A stretch of 64,000 bases of DNA. It comes from Bog-105 sp965277435. GTDB taxonomy: Bacteria; Acidobacteriota; Terriglobia; Bryobacterales; Bryobacteraceae. The notes below the pieces were generated by a model. That model was given only the letters and a program-made list of their open reading frames with translations. It did not search any database and had not been told where the DNA came from. The position numbers and the translations under genes were made by a program. Below are positions 1-8,852 of this stretch, in pieces; position 1 is the first letter of the stretch, and every line of letters begins with the position of its first letter. The stretch is taken from the NCBI GenBank assembly GCA_965277435.1, contig OZ255821.1, forward strand, positions 4,154,001 to 4,218,000. The letters run 5' to 3'.

Positions 1-518
1 AGATAGAGGACCGGGTAGCGGAGCTTGAGTGAGCTATCGTAGCCGGGTGGGGTATAGACGTAACAGCGTCGCCAGGAACCCGTAATCTTCGAGTAGTACC
101 AGTGCTCGCGCACGTCCCCGTGGGGGACATTCTTCGGGTAGTAGAAGTCGACGCCTTTTTCGGGGATTTCGATGCCGCTGTACTCGCGACCGACGCCGAA
201 GTAGGTTTCGCTGCCCGGGTCGTTCAGCGAAACGCCGTCTACCGAGAGAGCGTAGTAGTGAAAGCCGGGAACGAGCGGAGCGCTGATGGCGGTCCAGAAG
301 CCGTCTTCCCGTTTAGTCATCGGGTACTTGGCCCCGCCCACATTGACTTCGACTTTTTGGGCGTCTGGCGCGTGCAGGCAGAACTCGGCGCGCAGATCCG
401 GGGTAATTCTAGGGTACTGGGCGCCCATCACGTTCGATGTGGCTGGATGAGAATTTTCAGGCGACTGGGCACGGCAAAGAATGGCGAGGAAGAGTGCGGA
501 GAAAAGGATGTTCTTCAT
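1..518 (-). CDS. Esterase family protein, N-terminal part (runs off window)
   Basis: Reading leftward from an ATG at 518, with a GGAGG ribosome site about 4 bases upstream, the frame is open to the window edge (172 codons). The translation starts with a signal peptide (MKNILFSALFLAILCRAQS) and continues as an immunoglobulin-like E-set domain of the kind found at the N-terminus of enterochelin-esterase/XynZ-type esterases: FCLHAPDAQKVEV, then GFWTAIS and HYYALSVDG. It ends in the opening of the hydrolase domain (WRRCYVYTPPGYD). The catalytic part lies outside the window. By family this would be an exported carbohydrate or aryl ester hydrolase; the substrate is not known. It is probably intact as far as seen. 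Confidence 0.8.
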   Translation of the reverse strand, partial: MKNILFSALFLAILCRAQSPENSHPATSNVMGAQYPRITPDLRAEFCLHAPDAQKVEVNVGGAKYPMTKREDGFWTAISAPLVPGFHYYALSVDGVSLNDPGSETYFGVGREYSGIEIPEKGVDFYYPKNVPHGDVREHWYYSKITGSWRRCYVYTPPGYDSSLKLRYPVLY

Positions 519-793
519 GGTGCCTCCTGGCGACTCGAAGCAACCAGCGTCGAGATCGCCAATAAAAAAGATATACCAGTCAGCGTTTAAGTAACCGTAG
601 AATGACAATCCTCGATCATGCTGGTTCCGCAACGAAAAATTGCTTGCTTGTCTCGGTGGTTCAACGAATGCGCATCAGGCCTTGAACATGGCCTCGAGGC
701 GGCCGTTCATTTCTGCTTGCAAGAACCCGGTGGGTCAATGATGTTGGTTCGCGTGGCGCTAGACGAGCGATCAGGCGTCTGCGGCTGTAGGAG

Positions 794-1042
794 CTAATGC
801 TCTGCGCACCAGGGCGCAACGCGGGAGCCGAGTATCTCGATGGCGCGCCGCATCTTTTGGTGCGGAAGAGTCGAGATGCCCATTTGGCAGGTGACTCGCG
901 ACAAGCCGCCCAGTGCTTCGTTTACGTAAAGGAGTTTTTCGGCAACAGTTTCGGCATCGCCTATAAGGAGAGCGCCTTTGGGACCGCGAGTGGCGTCAAA
1001 GTGCGCGCGGGTGGTGAGAGACCAGCCGCGCTCCTTGCCGAA
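794..1042 (-). pseudogene. LLM-class flavin oxidoreductase, C-terminal remnant
   Basis: The C-terminal 80 residues of an open frame spanning 794-1324 resemble the end of luciferase-like (LLM class) flavin-dependent oxidoreductases: KERGWSLTTRAHFDA, GALLIGDAETVAEKLL and EALGGLSRVTCQMG, ending near GSRVAPW. The N-terminal three quarters of such an enzyme is absent. In its place an aquaporin fragment is fused in frame. A protein of this size cannot make a complete TIM barrel, so this is a remnant captured by deletion. Confidence 0.7.
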
Positions 1043-1324
1043 CATCATCAGAAAGGACATTACGAACTCAGCCGCTAACGCCCACCAGACTCCTTTAGCA
1101 CCCGGCTTTGTAACCACAAAGCGCACCGGCGGCAGACGAAACAAATCCCCCAGTAGCACCAACGTAAAGAGTACGCCGCTAACGCCTCCGGCAAATTGTG
1201 CGATTGCATAAAATAGTGCGTTGGTCGTCGAAACTTTCCCGAGGCGCCAGTAGGTAAATGTAACCGCTGAGTTCGCGTTTTTCCCTGGCTCATCCAAAAA
1301 AGGCCTCCACTGGCCGGGGCCCAC
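1043..1324 (-). pseudogene. Aquaporin (MIP family) internal remnant fused to LLM remnant
   Basis: The N-terminal part of the 794-1324 frame resembles the middle of the complete aquaporin at 10155-10991. It shares NSAVTFTYWRLGKV (NPAVTFTFYRLGKV in the complete copy), FYAIAQFAGG (FYVAAQFLGA) and VVTKPGAKG (AVTAPGVYG). The Pro of the first NPA pore motif is Ser here. The N-terminal helices and the whole second half with the second NPA motif are missing. It is joined at about 1042 to an oxidoreductase tail and at about 1290 to a sensor-protein remnant, so it is a deletion scar between three genes. Confidence 0.7.
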
Positions 1325-2282
1325 CAGATTGCGTCATGCGCTTCGCCATCACTGGATCGGCAGAATACCGGGCCATTGTTCGCCGCCGACAGCAACGGGC
1401 CGTTAGCATAAGTCGCGAATGCGCTTTCGCGGAGCTGCTCCAACCGTTTGCGCCTCCTATCCAAAGATCGCCTTCCCGGTCTTCGAACAGGGCCGTTAGA
1501 GGCGATTTGCGACCTGACTCGCTGAACGAGGAGAGACCGTATCCATTAAGACGCAGCAGGCCCCGGGCGGCAGTGCCGATCCAGAGGTTGAATCGCCATC
1601 TTGAGTGATCGCCAGAATTCGAGCGCGCCTGAGAGGTTCCGGAATTCCCTCAGCAGTCATCTCACGTCCGTTCCGCCGGACCAATCCGCGATCGGTGCCT
1701 ATTAAATAGGGTCCCGTCCTTCTTGCTCAGTAAGCAATTGATTGTTAAATCCGGCAAGCCTTTCCTGATATCGGAGACCCGGTGCTCGCTGATGCGAATG
1801 AGCCCTGCAGCCTCAATGCCAAGCCACATGGCGCCGGTCAAGAAACCCGCGCCTTCTCGCCTGCTCGCAAGTAGCAGACGGCCATCAGCTGCACGGGATA
1901 TCGCCGTGACGCGAGAATCCTCGTTGCGAGCGCCAGGGGTCAACGCGGCGAACCGCCCATCCCGAAATCGAAGGAGTGTAGGACCGTTGGACCCAAAGAT
2001 TCCCGCTCTTATCCGCAGCTAACCCGTAGACGTGGTCTATGGAGCAGGCATTCGAGTGGTCGCGGACCCGCCCAAAAGTAAAACCGTCAAATCGAAACAG
2101 ACCCACGTCGGTGCCTGTCCAAAGATACCCATCCATCGTCTGCGTGATCGCATTGACCTGCTGCGCTGGGAACCACTTTCAGGGTTCCAGTGTTTACTAA
2201 CGAATTGGGTAAGTGCTCTGCCCGGGTCCAGCGCGAATAATTGACTCGATAGACAGACGAGGGTAACGGCGCACTTCAGCAC
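1325..2282 (-). pseudogene. Two-component propeller sensor, decayed N-terminal remnant
   Basis: Pieces of one protein appear in several minus-strand frames. A GTG at 2282 opens a signal peptide and LDPGRALTQFVSKHW, the usual start of acidobacterial two-component regulator propeller proteins. Further on come GYLWTGTDVGLFRFDGFTF (near 2110), FAALTPGARNEDSRVTAIS with RAADGRLLLAS (near 1920), MWLGIEAAGLIRI (near 1830) and TINCLLSKKDGTL (near 1730). Each has the W-G-T or D-G-L pattern of propeller blades. At least four frame changes separate them and no histidine kinase part remains. The gene is dead and is cut at about 1320 by the aquaporin remnant. Confidence 0.65.
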
Positions 2283-2464
2283 GCTTCTGAGACAGGAACT
2301 GCTGAAGTGAAAACATGTTCAGCCATCGCGGGCGGTCGTAAACTCTCTTCGTGGCCGCGAACGGTCAGAAAGCGAACCCTACCGGGCTCCCAATGAAACG
2401 AAAACGTCAATTTCCCCGGCGGAGCCTCGGACCGAAAAACATTAGCGGGCTTAATAGGGCTGAA

Positions 2465-2776
2465 CTACATATTGAGCGTTTCGTCAGCGCTTCCGCCCCA
2501 GCGGCCGATTTCAACATCCACCTCGCCCCGCACCTGGGGCACCTGCAAAGCGAGTTCCTCTAACCATGTGCTTAGCGTCTTCGGCTTGAAGCCGTGGGCA
2601 TACCCGCGCCGCTTGTCGGTCCGTTGGTACGGGCCAGCCTCGAGCGCCTGGGAACGCTCGATGCGCATCGCCTCATTCAGCATCAGCCGCATCGCATCCG
2701 CCATGTGGGAAAGCTCGCTTTCACAAAGCAGTTGAACCACATTCTCAATTACGTTATCGTCAGCTTGGTGGGCCAT
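2465..2776 (-). pseudogene. IS256-family transposase, 5' fragment
   Basis: The ATG at 2776 has a good ribosome site (AAGGAG, 5 bases away). The product begins MAHQADDNVIENVVQLL and contains ADAMRLMLNEAMRIER, YQRTDKRRGYAHGFKPKTL and LALQVPQVRGEV, which match the N-terminus of IS256-type (mutator) transposases. About 100 residues remain of the usual 400 or so, and the DDE catalytic region is gone. The bases just upstream (about 2790-2860) probably include one IS end, which has run into the 3' end of the DoxX gene. Confidence 0.75.
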
Positions 2777-2789
2777 TGTTTGCTCCTTG

Positions 2790-3364
2790 TCATGAATTTG
2801 GTCGTTCATAAAAGGAAATCAAACTTGGCCCGCCAAAATAAGAGTCCCTTGTTTTGTTCCGGAGTCGATTTACAGAAACGATGTTACACGAACCTCCACC
2901 GGCCGGTCGAGCATTTTGGAATCGACCTTCGCGCCAGGGAGTTCGCGATTTGAGATGTCGGTCAACTGTCAAAGGCCCAGACCCGCCTAGCACCAGAGCC
3001 GTGAGACATGCAAGATACAAGAGATTCGTTTCATAACCTACCGGCCCGAATCGCGCTCCATTGGCGGTAACCTCTATAAGCTTGAACTGAAACCGTAGGG
3101 TAGATGAACCGTAAAGATCGCAGTCAATAGAACCGCAGCCATCGGTAAGCTTACCAGCGGGACGAATGCCCCGAAGAGCACCGCTAAGCCGCCGAGCATC
3201 TCCGTAAAGATGGTGAGCCATGCCATGAAATGAGCTACAGGCATGCCGATCATGTGCAAAATGGCGGCGAATGCGTCAGGCCCCTTGTTCAGCTTGGCGA
3301 AACCATGCTGGATGAAACCGTATCCAACGATCAATCGCAGCGGTATGGGGACCCAGTGGGCCAT
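2790..3364 (-). pseudogene. DoxX family membrane protein, frameshifted
   Basis: From the ATG at 3364 the frame gives a DoxX protein (PLRLIVGYGFIQHGFAKLNK, AHFMAWLTIFTEMLGGLAVL, TVHLPYGFSS) and then stops at 3074. The rest of the family pattern (FKLIEVTANGARFGPVGYE, LLYLACLTALVLGGSGPLTV) carries on in the next frame, so one or a few bases were lost near 3090. DoxX proteins are four-helix membrane proteins linked to redox stress. Downstream, the second frame runs on into sequence next to the IS256 fragment instead of ending at the usual point. Either a true pseudogene or a base-call error is possible; the surrounding decay favours the former. Confidence 0.75.
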
Positions 3365-3648
3365 CGGGAGTCGATTAAACAATTTGAGCTCGCACGCGAG
3401 CATAAGTGATTTAGTGACTTGAAGGCGCACTTCGCACGTGCCTGACCGAAGTGCATGCCCTGCGACGGTAGCTGCGACGGACCTCCGTCAGAGTCGGATG
3501 TCCGACGCGGGTTCGTCAGATGCATGGCGCGGGAGTAAAAGCCCGCCCGGGCTATCTTGCGAGCGCACACGACTTTAGCGCCATTCCCGTCAGCGTATTA
3601 GACTCGTTGCTGTTTGGCATCGCAGTTGCCCAATGCAATGTCAAAGCA

Positions 3649-4497
3649 ATGACGACTTATCGTTACGCAACTGTGGGTGGGCAGAAGCTCTTTTATCGCG
3701 AGGCCGGGAGTGGCAAGTCTTCGACGATCGTGCTCCTGCATGGATTTCCGAGCTCGTCACACATGTTTCGCGAGCTGATTCCCAAACTTGCGGAACGGTT
3801 TCACGTGATCGCGCCCGATTACGTTGGATTCGGGTATAGCGACGCGCCGGACGCAAAGCAATTCAAATACAGCTTCGACAACTTGGCGGAACACGTAGAA
3901 AAGCTGCTTTTCGACGTACTGGGCTTGAAACGATTCAGTATCTATGTGCAGGATTACGGCGCTCCGGTGGGGTATCGCATTGCGTCGAAGCATCCTGACG
4001 CGATTGAGGGAATCGTGGTGCAAAACGGCAATGCGTACGCCGAAGGTATTGGCGCGGCGTTCAATCCAATGAAGCCGTTCTGGAAAAAACGAACAGCCGC
4101 CACCGAGGGACCGGTTCAAAGCCTGCTTACGAAGGAGACGACGATCTTTCAATACACGCACGGTGTAAAAGATGTAACCCTGATCAGTCCCGATGCCTAC
4201 ACCGTCGACCAGTTCTTTCTCGACCGGCCCGCGAACGATGCGATTCAGCTCGATCTTCTCTACGACTACCAATCCAACGTGGGCCTGTACGAGCAGTGGC
4301 ACGAGTACTTTCGCACTAAGCAACCGCGAATGCTGATTGTCTGGGGCATGAACGACTCATTCTTCACGGTGGAAGGTGCAAAAGCGTATCAGAGGGATCT
4401 TCCGCAGGCGGAATTGCACCTCATCGATACGGGGCATTTTGCGTTGGAGGACTCGGCGGAATTCATTGCAGAACGTATGAAGCAATTCCTCCGTTAA
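3649..4497 (+). CDS. Alpha/beta hydrolase, epoxide hydrolase/haloalkane dehalogenase type
   Basis: This 282-residue hydrolase has the oxyanion motif LLHGFPSSS, the strand APDYVGFGYSD, and an aspartate nucleophile in the elbow VQDYGAPVGYR. A nucleophilic Asp rather than Ser is the mark of epoxide hydrolases and haloalkane dehalogenases. The late acid is probably in WGMNDSF and the His in DTGHFALED. I chose the ATG at 3649 because conserved sequence (TTYRYATVGG) begins there; the frame is open back to an ATG at 3520, which would add 43 residues unlike the family. It is the first gene of a nine-gene same-strand run. The substrate is unknown. Confidence 0.85.
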   Translation: MTTYRYATVGGQKLFYREAGSGKSSTIVLLHGFPSSSHMFRELIPKLAERFHVIAPDYVGFGYSDAPDAKQFKYSFDNLAEHVEKLLFDVLGLKRFSIYVQDYGAPVGYRIASKHPDAIEGIVVQNGNAYAEGIGAAFNPMKPFWKKRTAATEGPVQSLLTKETTIFQYTHGVKDVTLISPDAYTVDQFFLDRPANDAIQLDLLYDYQSNVGLYEQWHEYFRTKQPRMLIVWGMNDSFFTVEGAKAYQRDLPQAELHLIDTGHFALEDSAEFIAERMKQFLR

Positions 4498-4549
4498 GGC
4501 TCAAACGATGCCCGCGAACTTAACAGCGCATTCACAAGGAATCAGGCCG

Positions 4550-5263
4550 ATGCTGTCCCTCGAAGATATGACGGTTGTTCTGGTCCATGGCGCTTGGGCC
4601 GATGGATCTAGTTGGAGCGAGGTGATTGGGCCTCTCACAGACTTAGGGCTGCGGGTGGCCGCGGTTCCTCTCCCGCTTAGCTCATTGAGCGACGATGGCG
4701 CAGCGCTGCGGCGCACTCTTTCCCGAACGGAAGGCCCGGTGATTGTGGCCGGGCACGCTTATGCCGGTGCGGTGATTGCCACCGCGATGGAGGAGCGTGT
4801 ACGAGGGCTGGTGTACATTGCTGGGCTTGCTCCAGCCAAGGGGGAGACGGTCGCCCAAGTGTTCTATCGCGACCAGGCCCACCCGTTGGCACTTGAACTG
4901 GCGCCCGATCGGGATGGCTGGATCTGGATGCCCGACGCAGGATTTGCCAATGCTTTTGCGCAGCATGCAACGGCAGATCAGATTGCCCTCGCCCGGGCAG
5001 TACAGCGGCCGATCTCTGTCCGTTGCATCCAGGAACCAGCGCCCGAGCCCGCCTGGCACAGCAAGCCTTCGTGGTTTCTGATCGCCGAGGAAGATCGCAT
5101 GATCAACCCGAAAACACAGCGCTTCATGGCCGAGCGCATGGGCGCTCAGACTCAATCTTTGCCCGTGGATCACACGCCTCTGTTAACAGCTCCCGAAGCC
5201 GTGGTAGACACGATCCTGACTGCAGCAAAAGCGGCCCAAAATCATTCGGATGCGAGCGCATGA
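4550..5263 (+). CDS. Alpha/beta hydrolase-like protein with Ala at the nucleophile position
   Basis: The fold is that of the small esterase/hydroxynitrile-lyase-like hydrolases: VVLVHGAWADGSSW at the start, LVYIAGLAP after the elbow, a late Asp in LIAEEDRMI and a His in PVDHTPLLTAP. The nucleophile elbow, normally GHSYGG, reads GHAYAGAV, so the serine is replaced by alanine. Ordinary ester hydrolysis through a Ser nucleophile is therefore not expected. I use the ATG at 4550 (AAGGA upstream); an ATG at 4508 is also in frame. The stop overlaps the start of the next gene (ATGA at 5260), so the two are translationally coupled. Confidence 0.8.
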   Translation: MLSLEDMTVVLVHGAWADGSSWSEVIGPLTDLGLRVAAVPLPLSSLSDDGAALRRTLSRTEGPVIVAGHAYAGAVIATAMEERVRGLVYIAGLAPAKGETVAQVFYRDQAHPLALELAPDRDGWIWMPDAGFANAFAQHATADQIALARAVQRPISVRCIQEPAPEPAWHSKPSWFLIAEEDRMINPKTQRFMAERMGAQTQSLPVDHTPLLTAPEAVVDTILTAAKAAQNHSDASA

Positions 5264-6033
5264 TGGACAAGTCTGTTGCCATTGTTACCGGAGCGAGTCA
5301 AGGCATCGGCCGCGCCACCGCTATCCGTCTCGCCCGAGACTTTTCAGCGGTGGTTCTCGCGGCCCGAAATCGAGATCTCCTCACGGAAGCCGCTGCTGAA
5401 GTAGAACGCGCTGGCGCGGAACCACTTGTCTGCGATCTGAATTTGAGTAAACCGGACGCAGTAAACACGCTGGTGGACGTCGTGCTTCGTCGATTCGGGC
5501 GGCTCGATGCGCTGCTGAACATTGCGGGAGCCGTGCCCCAGATCGATCTATTTGAGATGACAGACGAGCAGTGGCAAGACGGCGCAGATCTCAAGCTCCA
5601 TGGTGCGCGTCGCCTGACGACGCGAGCTTGGGATGCCCTGAAGGAATCGCGGGGATCGGTGGTGTTCATGTCGGGCAACGTGGCGCTTCACCCGAATCCG
5701 GCTTTCGCGGCCGTGGCGACCATCAATGCCGCCATCGTGGCCCTTGCCAGAGCCTTCGCCGAACAGGGCATCGAAGATGGCGTGCAGGTGAATAGCGTCA
5801 TGCCCGGGGCGGTGATGACCGGACGCCGACGCTCCTTCCTCGACAAGTGGGCGCCGGCGCACAACATGACCGTGGAAGAGGCGATCAATGCATTTCCGGA
5901 TCAGGTAAAAATCAGCCGCTATGGGCAGCCGGAGGAGATCGCCGACCTGCTCGCGTTCCTGGTTTCACCGGCAGCGAAATGGATGACCGGGACGTCGCTC
6001 CGCATCGATGGCGGCGAGATCAAGGGCGTGTAG
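5260..6033 (+). CDS. SDR family protein lacking the catalytic Tyr-Lys pair
   Basis: This is a short-chain dehydrogenase/reductase fold of 257 residues. The cofactor motif VTGASQGIGRATA, the NIAG motif and VNSVMPGAVMTGRR are present. The active-site stretch, normally YxxxK, reads AFAAVATINAAI: aligned with the family, the Tyr is Val and the Lys is Asn, while the catalytic Ser of MSGN is kept. It should bind NAD(P) but is unlikely to act as a classical dehydrogenase. I chose the ATG at 5260, which overlaps the stop of the upstream hydrolase; a second ATG follows at 5263. Other SDR subfamilies with a similarly altered site may exist. Confidence 0.85.
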   Translation: MMDKSVAIVTGASQGIGRATAIRLARDFSAVVLAARNRDLLTEAAAEVERAGAEPLVCDLNLSKPDAVNTLVDVVLRRFGRLDALLNIAGAVPQIDLFEMTDEQWQDGADLKLHGARRLTTRAWDALKESRGSVVFMSGNVALHPNPAFAAVATINAAIVALARAFAEQGIEDGVQVNSVMPGAVMTGRRRSFLDKWAPAHNMTVEEAINAFPDQVKISRYGQPEEIADLLAFLVSPAAKWMTGTSLRIDGGEIKGV

Positions 6034-6085
6034 TGAGTCGCATCCAATTCACGGCAAACGACAAAGCTGCAGAAGGTAGAAGCGC

Positions 6086-7669
6086 ATGAAACAGGCTGAA
6101 GAGAATTTTTCGAATCACGTGAAGCAACAGGCTTCCGCTCTGGAAGCGCACAAGCCGCCGGACGCGGCACCAAACGCGAGAGGAACTCAGCGGACTTGGC
6201 CGCGACCGGCGAGTCTGTTGTGCGCGAGTTCCTTAGACGAGTATGATCTGGTCATTCTCGGCGACGGAACGGGATCGACGCTTGCGGCGTGGACATTCGC
6301 CGGTCAAGGACGGCGTGTCGCGGTAATCGAGCGCAAATACATCGGTGGATCGTGCCCCAATATTGCTTGTCTGCCGAGTAAGAACATTGTGCACAGCGCG
6401 AAGGTGGCGTCGTACGTGCGTCGTAGTGCAGAGTTTGGAACAGGCATTGACGGCTCTCGCGTGGACATGGCCGCAGTGCTCGCCCGGAAACGCGCGATGG
6501 TGTCGCACCTTAACGATGTTTATCGCGATACCTTCACCAAGACCGGAGCAGAATTCATTTTTGGAACTGGCCGCTTCGTCGACGCGCGAACGCTGGAAGT
6601 TGTACTCGCTGGCGGAGCCACTCGCCTCCTTCGCGGAACCAATGTGATCGTTAGCACCGGTACGCGGCCTGTGTTGGGCCAGATTCCCGGGATCGTGGAG
6701 GCTCGGCCTCTAACACACATCGAGGCGCTCGAATTGGACCGGGTCCCGCAACACCTGATTGTGGTGGGAGGCGGGTACGTCGGTATCGAGTTGTCGCAGG
6801 CCATGCGCCGATTCGGCAGCAAGGTCACGGTCGTCGATCGAAATGACCGCCTGTTGCACAGTGAAGATGATGACGTCACCGAAGCTCTTGCAAGTCTTTT
6901 CAAAGACGAGAGAATCGACACTGTCTTAGGCGCACGCATCATTCGGGTTTCCGGCACGTCAAGCGAGTCAGTCTCCCTGGTTGTCGAACGAGCGGGGAAA
7001 GAGACGACGCTCACGGGGACGCACCTGCTTGTTGCTGCGGGCCGCACACCGAACACAGAGAACATCGGCCTGGAACTAGCCGGGGTTGAAGTGAACGAGC
7101 GTGGATATATTAAGGTGACCGAACGGCTGGAGACGACCGCAAGCGGCGTTTGGGCCATTGGCGAAGTTGCCGGTAGCCCGCAGTTCACACACGTGAGTGT
7201 CGACGACTTCCGCGTGGTCCGGGACAATCTCACAGGCGGCAACCGCGTCACAACGGGGAGGCAGATCCCCTACACTCTGTTCACAGATCCGGAACTGGCG
7301 CACATTGGCCTGAGCGAGAAACAAGCGAAGGCGCAAGGAATCGCATATCGCCTGTTCAAAATCCCGATGGAAAAAGTGCTGCGCGCCCACACTCTCGCTG
7401 AGACACGCGGATTTATGAAGGCGCTGGTAGACGTAAACAGCGACCGCATTCTTGGATTCACAGCCTTTGCTTTTGACGGCGGGGAGATTCTGGGATCAGT
7501 ACAGACAGCCATCATGGCGGGAATGCCTTACACCGCGCTCCGAGAAGCCATCTGGTGCCACCCGACTTTTGTCGAAGGGCTTATTCCGCTGTTTTCGTCT
7601 GAGCCATCGTTGTCAGAACATGCCAGACCGCGGACCGCGGAACGTGTCCGAGACGCAATTATCGCGTGA
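6086..7669 (+). CDS. FAD-dependent disulfide oxidoreductase, RclA/mercuric reductase-like
   Basis: This 527-residue flavoprotein belongs to the class I pyridine nucleotide-disulfide oxidoreductases. FAD binding begins at about residue 54 (YDLVILGDGTGSTLAAW, an unusual variant of GxGxxG). The redox-active pair is in GGSCPNIACLPSKN (Cys90 and Cys95). The NAD(P) motif is VVGGGYVGIELSQ, and the dimer-interface His lies in CHPTFVEG near the end. It lacks the extra Cys and HMA domain of a true MerA. About 50 residues precede the FAD domain with no clear function. The next gene encodes an RclC-like protein and overlaps it by GTGA, recalling rclA and rclC of E. coli, which protect against reactive chlorine. 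Confidence 0.85.
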   Translation: MKQAEENFSNHVKQQASALEAHKPPDAAPNARGTQRTWPRPASLLCASSLDEYDLVILGDGTGSTLAAWTFAGQGRRVAVIERKYIGGSCPNIACLPSKNIVHSAKVASYVRRSAEFGTGIDGSRVDMAAVLARKRAMVSHLNDVYRDTFTKTGAEFIFGTGRFVDARTLEVVLAGGATRLLRGTNVIVSTGTRPVLGQIPGIVEARPLTHIEALELDRVPQHLIVVGGGYVGIELSQAMRRFGSKVTVVDRNDRLLHSEDDDVTEALASLFKDERIDTVLGARIIRVSGTSSESVSLVVERAGKETTLTGTHLLVAAGRTPNTENIGLELAGVEVNERGYIKVTERLETTASGVWAIGEVAGSPQFTHVSVDDFRVVRDNLTGGNRVTTGRQIPYTLFTDPELAHIGLSEKQAKAQGIAYRLFKIPMEKVLRAHTLAETRGFMKALVDVNSDRILGFTAFAFDGGEILGSVQTAIMAGMPYTALREAIWCHPTFVEGLIPLFSSEPSLSEHARPRTAERVRDAIIA

Positions 7670-8211
7670 TCGAAATGAACATTCTTCTTAGAACCCTAAC
7701 GCGGGCGGGTTTGCTAAAGCGAGACCTCGACTACCATCTCCTGCGCGCCTCCATGGTGATCATCTACTTCTTCTTCGGCTATCAGAAGTGGTTCGATTAC
7801 GAGGCGCAAGGGCTGATTCCATTCTTTACGCATGGTCCCCTCATCTTCTGGATGTACCCGGTTTTCGGAATGAAAGTGTCCACGTATTTCCTGGGCGTCT
7901 CGGAATGGGTGTTTGGCGCCTTGCTGTTGGCGGGCTTCTGGAACAAGAAGCTGGGAGTGCTCGGGGCACTAGGTTCGGTAGCGACGTTCATTACAACGGT
8001 GACGATCATTCCGTTTATGCCGGACGGCTGGGCTCCGTCTGCCGGCGGATTCCCCGCGATGGTCGGTAATGTCGCGTTCCTGATGAAGGATGTCGTTCTG
8101 CTCGCTGTCTCTTTTTATCTGCTGAAACAGGACGCCATGCGAATCGTGTCCGCCCGGCCAGCTGACGAGTCGAACACCGGCCGCGCGATGGCTCTTCCGA
8201 TCGGGCGTTGA
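7666..8211 (+). CDS. DUF417 (YkgB/RclC-like) inner-membrane protein
   Basis: This protein of about 180 residues has four predicted membrane helices (ASMVIIYFFFGYQKWFDYEA, STYFLGVSEWVFGALLLAGF, LGVLGALGSVATFITTVTII and FLMKDVVLLAVSFYLL). FGYQKWFDYEAQGL and the proline-rich loop FMPDGW are typical of DUF417, the family of E. coli RclC. The GTG at 7666 overlaps the stop of the upstream flavoprotein; an ATG at 7675 is the alternative start. Its pairing with an RclA-like oxidoreductase supports a role in defence against oxidants, though that is inference from E. coli. Confidence 0.85.
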   Translation: MIEMNILLRTLTRAGLLKRDLDYHLLRASMVIIYFFFGYQKWFDYEAQGLIPFFTHGPLIFWMYPVFGMKVSTYFLGVSEWVFGALLLAGFWNKKLGVLGALGSVATFITTVTIIPFMPDGWAPSAGGFPAMVGNVAFLMKDVVLLAVSFYLLKQDAMRIVSARPADESNTGRAMALPIGR

Positions 8212-8230
8212 CATTGGCCGAAGAGAGCAT

Positions 8231-8839
8231 ATGCGTTCTCAAAAACCAACACCGGAACGGCTGGGAGCGTTTTCGGACGGCGTGTTTGCGGTGATCATCA
8301 CGATCATGGTGCTGGACTTGAAGCCACCAGATGAGCCGTCATTGTCAGCGCTGCTGCCGCTCTGGCCGACGGCGCTGAGCTATGGTGTCAGCTATTTGTT
8401 CATCGCCATCGTCTGGGGGAACCATCATCATTTATTGAGATTTGCCGAATGCGCCACACCGCAGTTGATCTGGTGGAACTTCGCACATCTATTTCTGGTC
8501 TCGCTCGTGCCGTTTTCCACATCCTGGGTCGCGGACACGCATTTCGCCGCAGCACCGGTATCGCTCTACGCCGGAGTCTTCGTAATGGTGAACCTCGCTT
8601 ATCTTGCTTTCGCCTGGGAGGTGCTGGCACAAGCCGAAGCGCAACAGACGGTTCCGGTGCGAATGCGACAGATGACGCGAGCCCGGTCATTCACCACCTT
8701 GGGAATGTTCGTGCTTGCGACGTTCGTCTCTGTAAAGCTGCCGTTATGGGGCTTCGCTCTGATCTGCTGCATTCTGTTTGCGTATCTGTGGCCGGAAGGT
8801 CCGGCTCGTGCCGGTCGAGATGGAAGCTTTGAGACCTGA
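8231..8839 (+). CDS. TMEM175 family (DUF1211) potassium channel-like protein
   Basis: It carries the family hallmark near the N-terminus, RLGAFSDGVFAVIITIMVLD (FSDGVFA in helix 1), followed by about five more hydrophobic segments. At 202 residues it has the length of bacterial TMEM175 proteins, which assemble as tetramers and conduct K+. A His cluster (WGNHHHLLRF) follows helix 2, as in homologues. It lies 19 bases after the DUF417 gene and 13 before the aldolase, so it is co-transcribed. The gene order suggests stress or membrane homeostasis, without direct evidence. Confidence 0.85.
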   Translation: MRSQKPTPERLGAFSDGVFAVIITIMVLDLKPPDEPSLSALLPLWPTALSYGVSYLFIAIVWGNHHHLLRFAECATPQLIWWNFAHLFLVSLVPFSTSWVADTHFAAAPVSLYAGVFVMVNLAYLAFAWEVLAQAEAQQTVPVRMRQMTRARSFTTLGMFVLATFVSVKLPLWGFALICCILFAYLWPEGPARAGRDGSFET

Positions 8840-8852
8840 GAACCGAGAGATC

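Noticed and set aside
102..590. Plus-strand open frame at the left edge
   Set aside because: It is the complement of the esterase gene, which has a ribosome site, signal peptide and domain matches; the plus-strand translation has none.
6520..7251. Antisense frame inside the RclA-like gene
   Set aside because: Ser/Arg/Thr-rich shadow translation, no domain.
6086..7669. Calling the flavoprotein a true mercuric reductase
   Set aside because: No N-terminal HMA domain, no C-terminal vicinal Cys pair, and no other mer gene nearby; the RclC-like neighbour fits an RclA-like role better.
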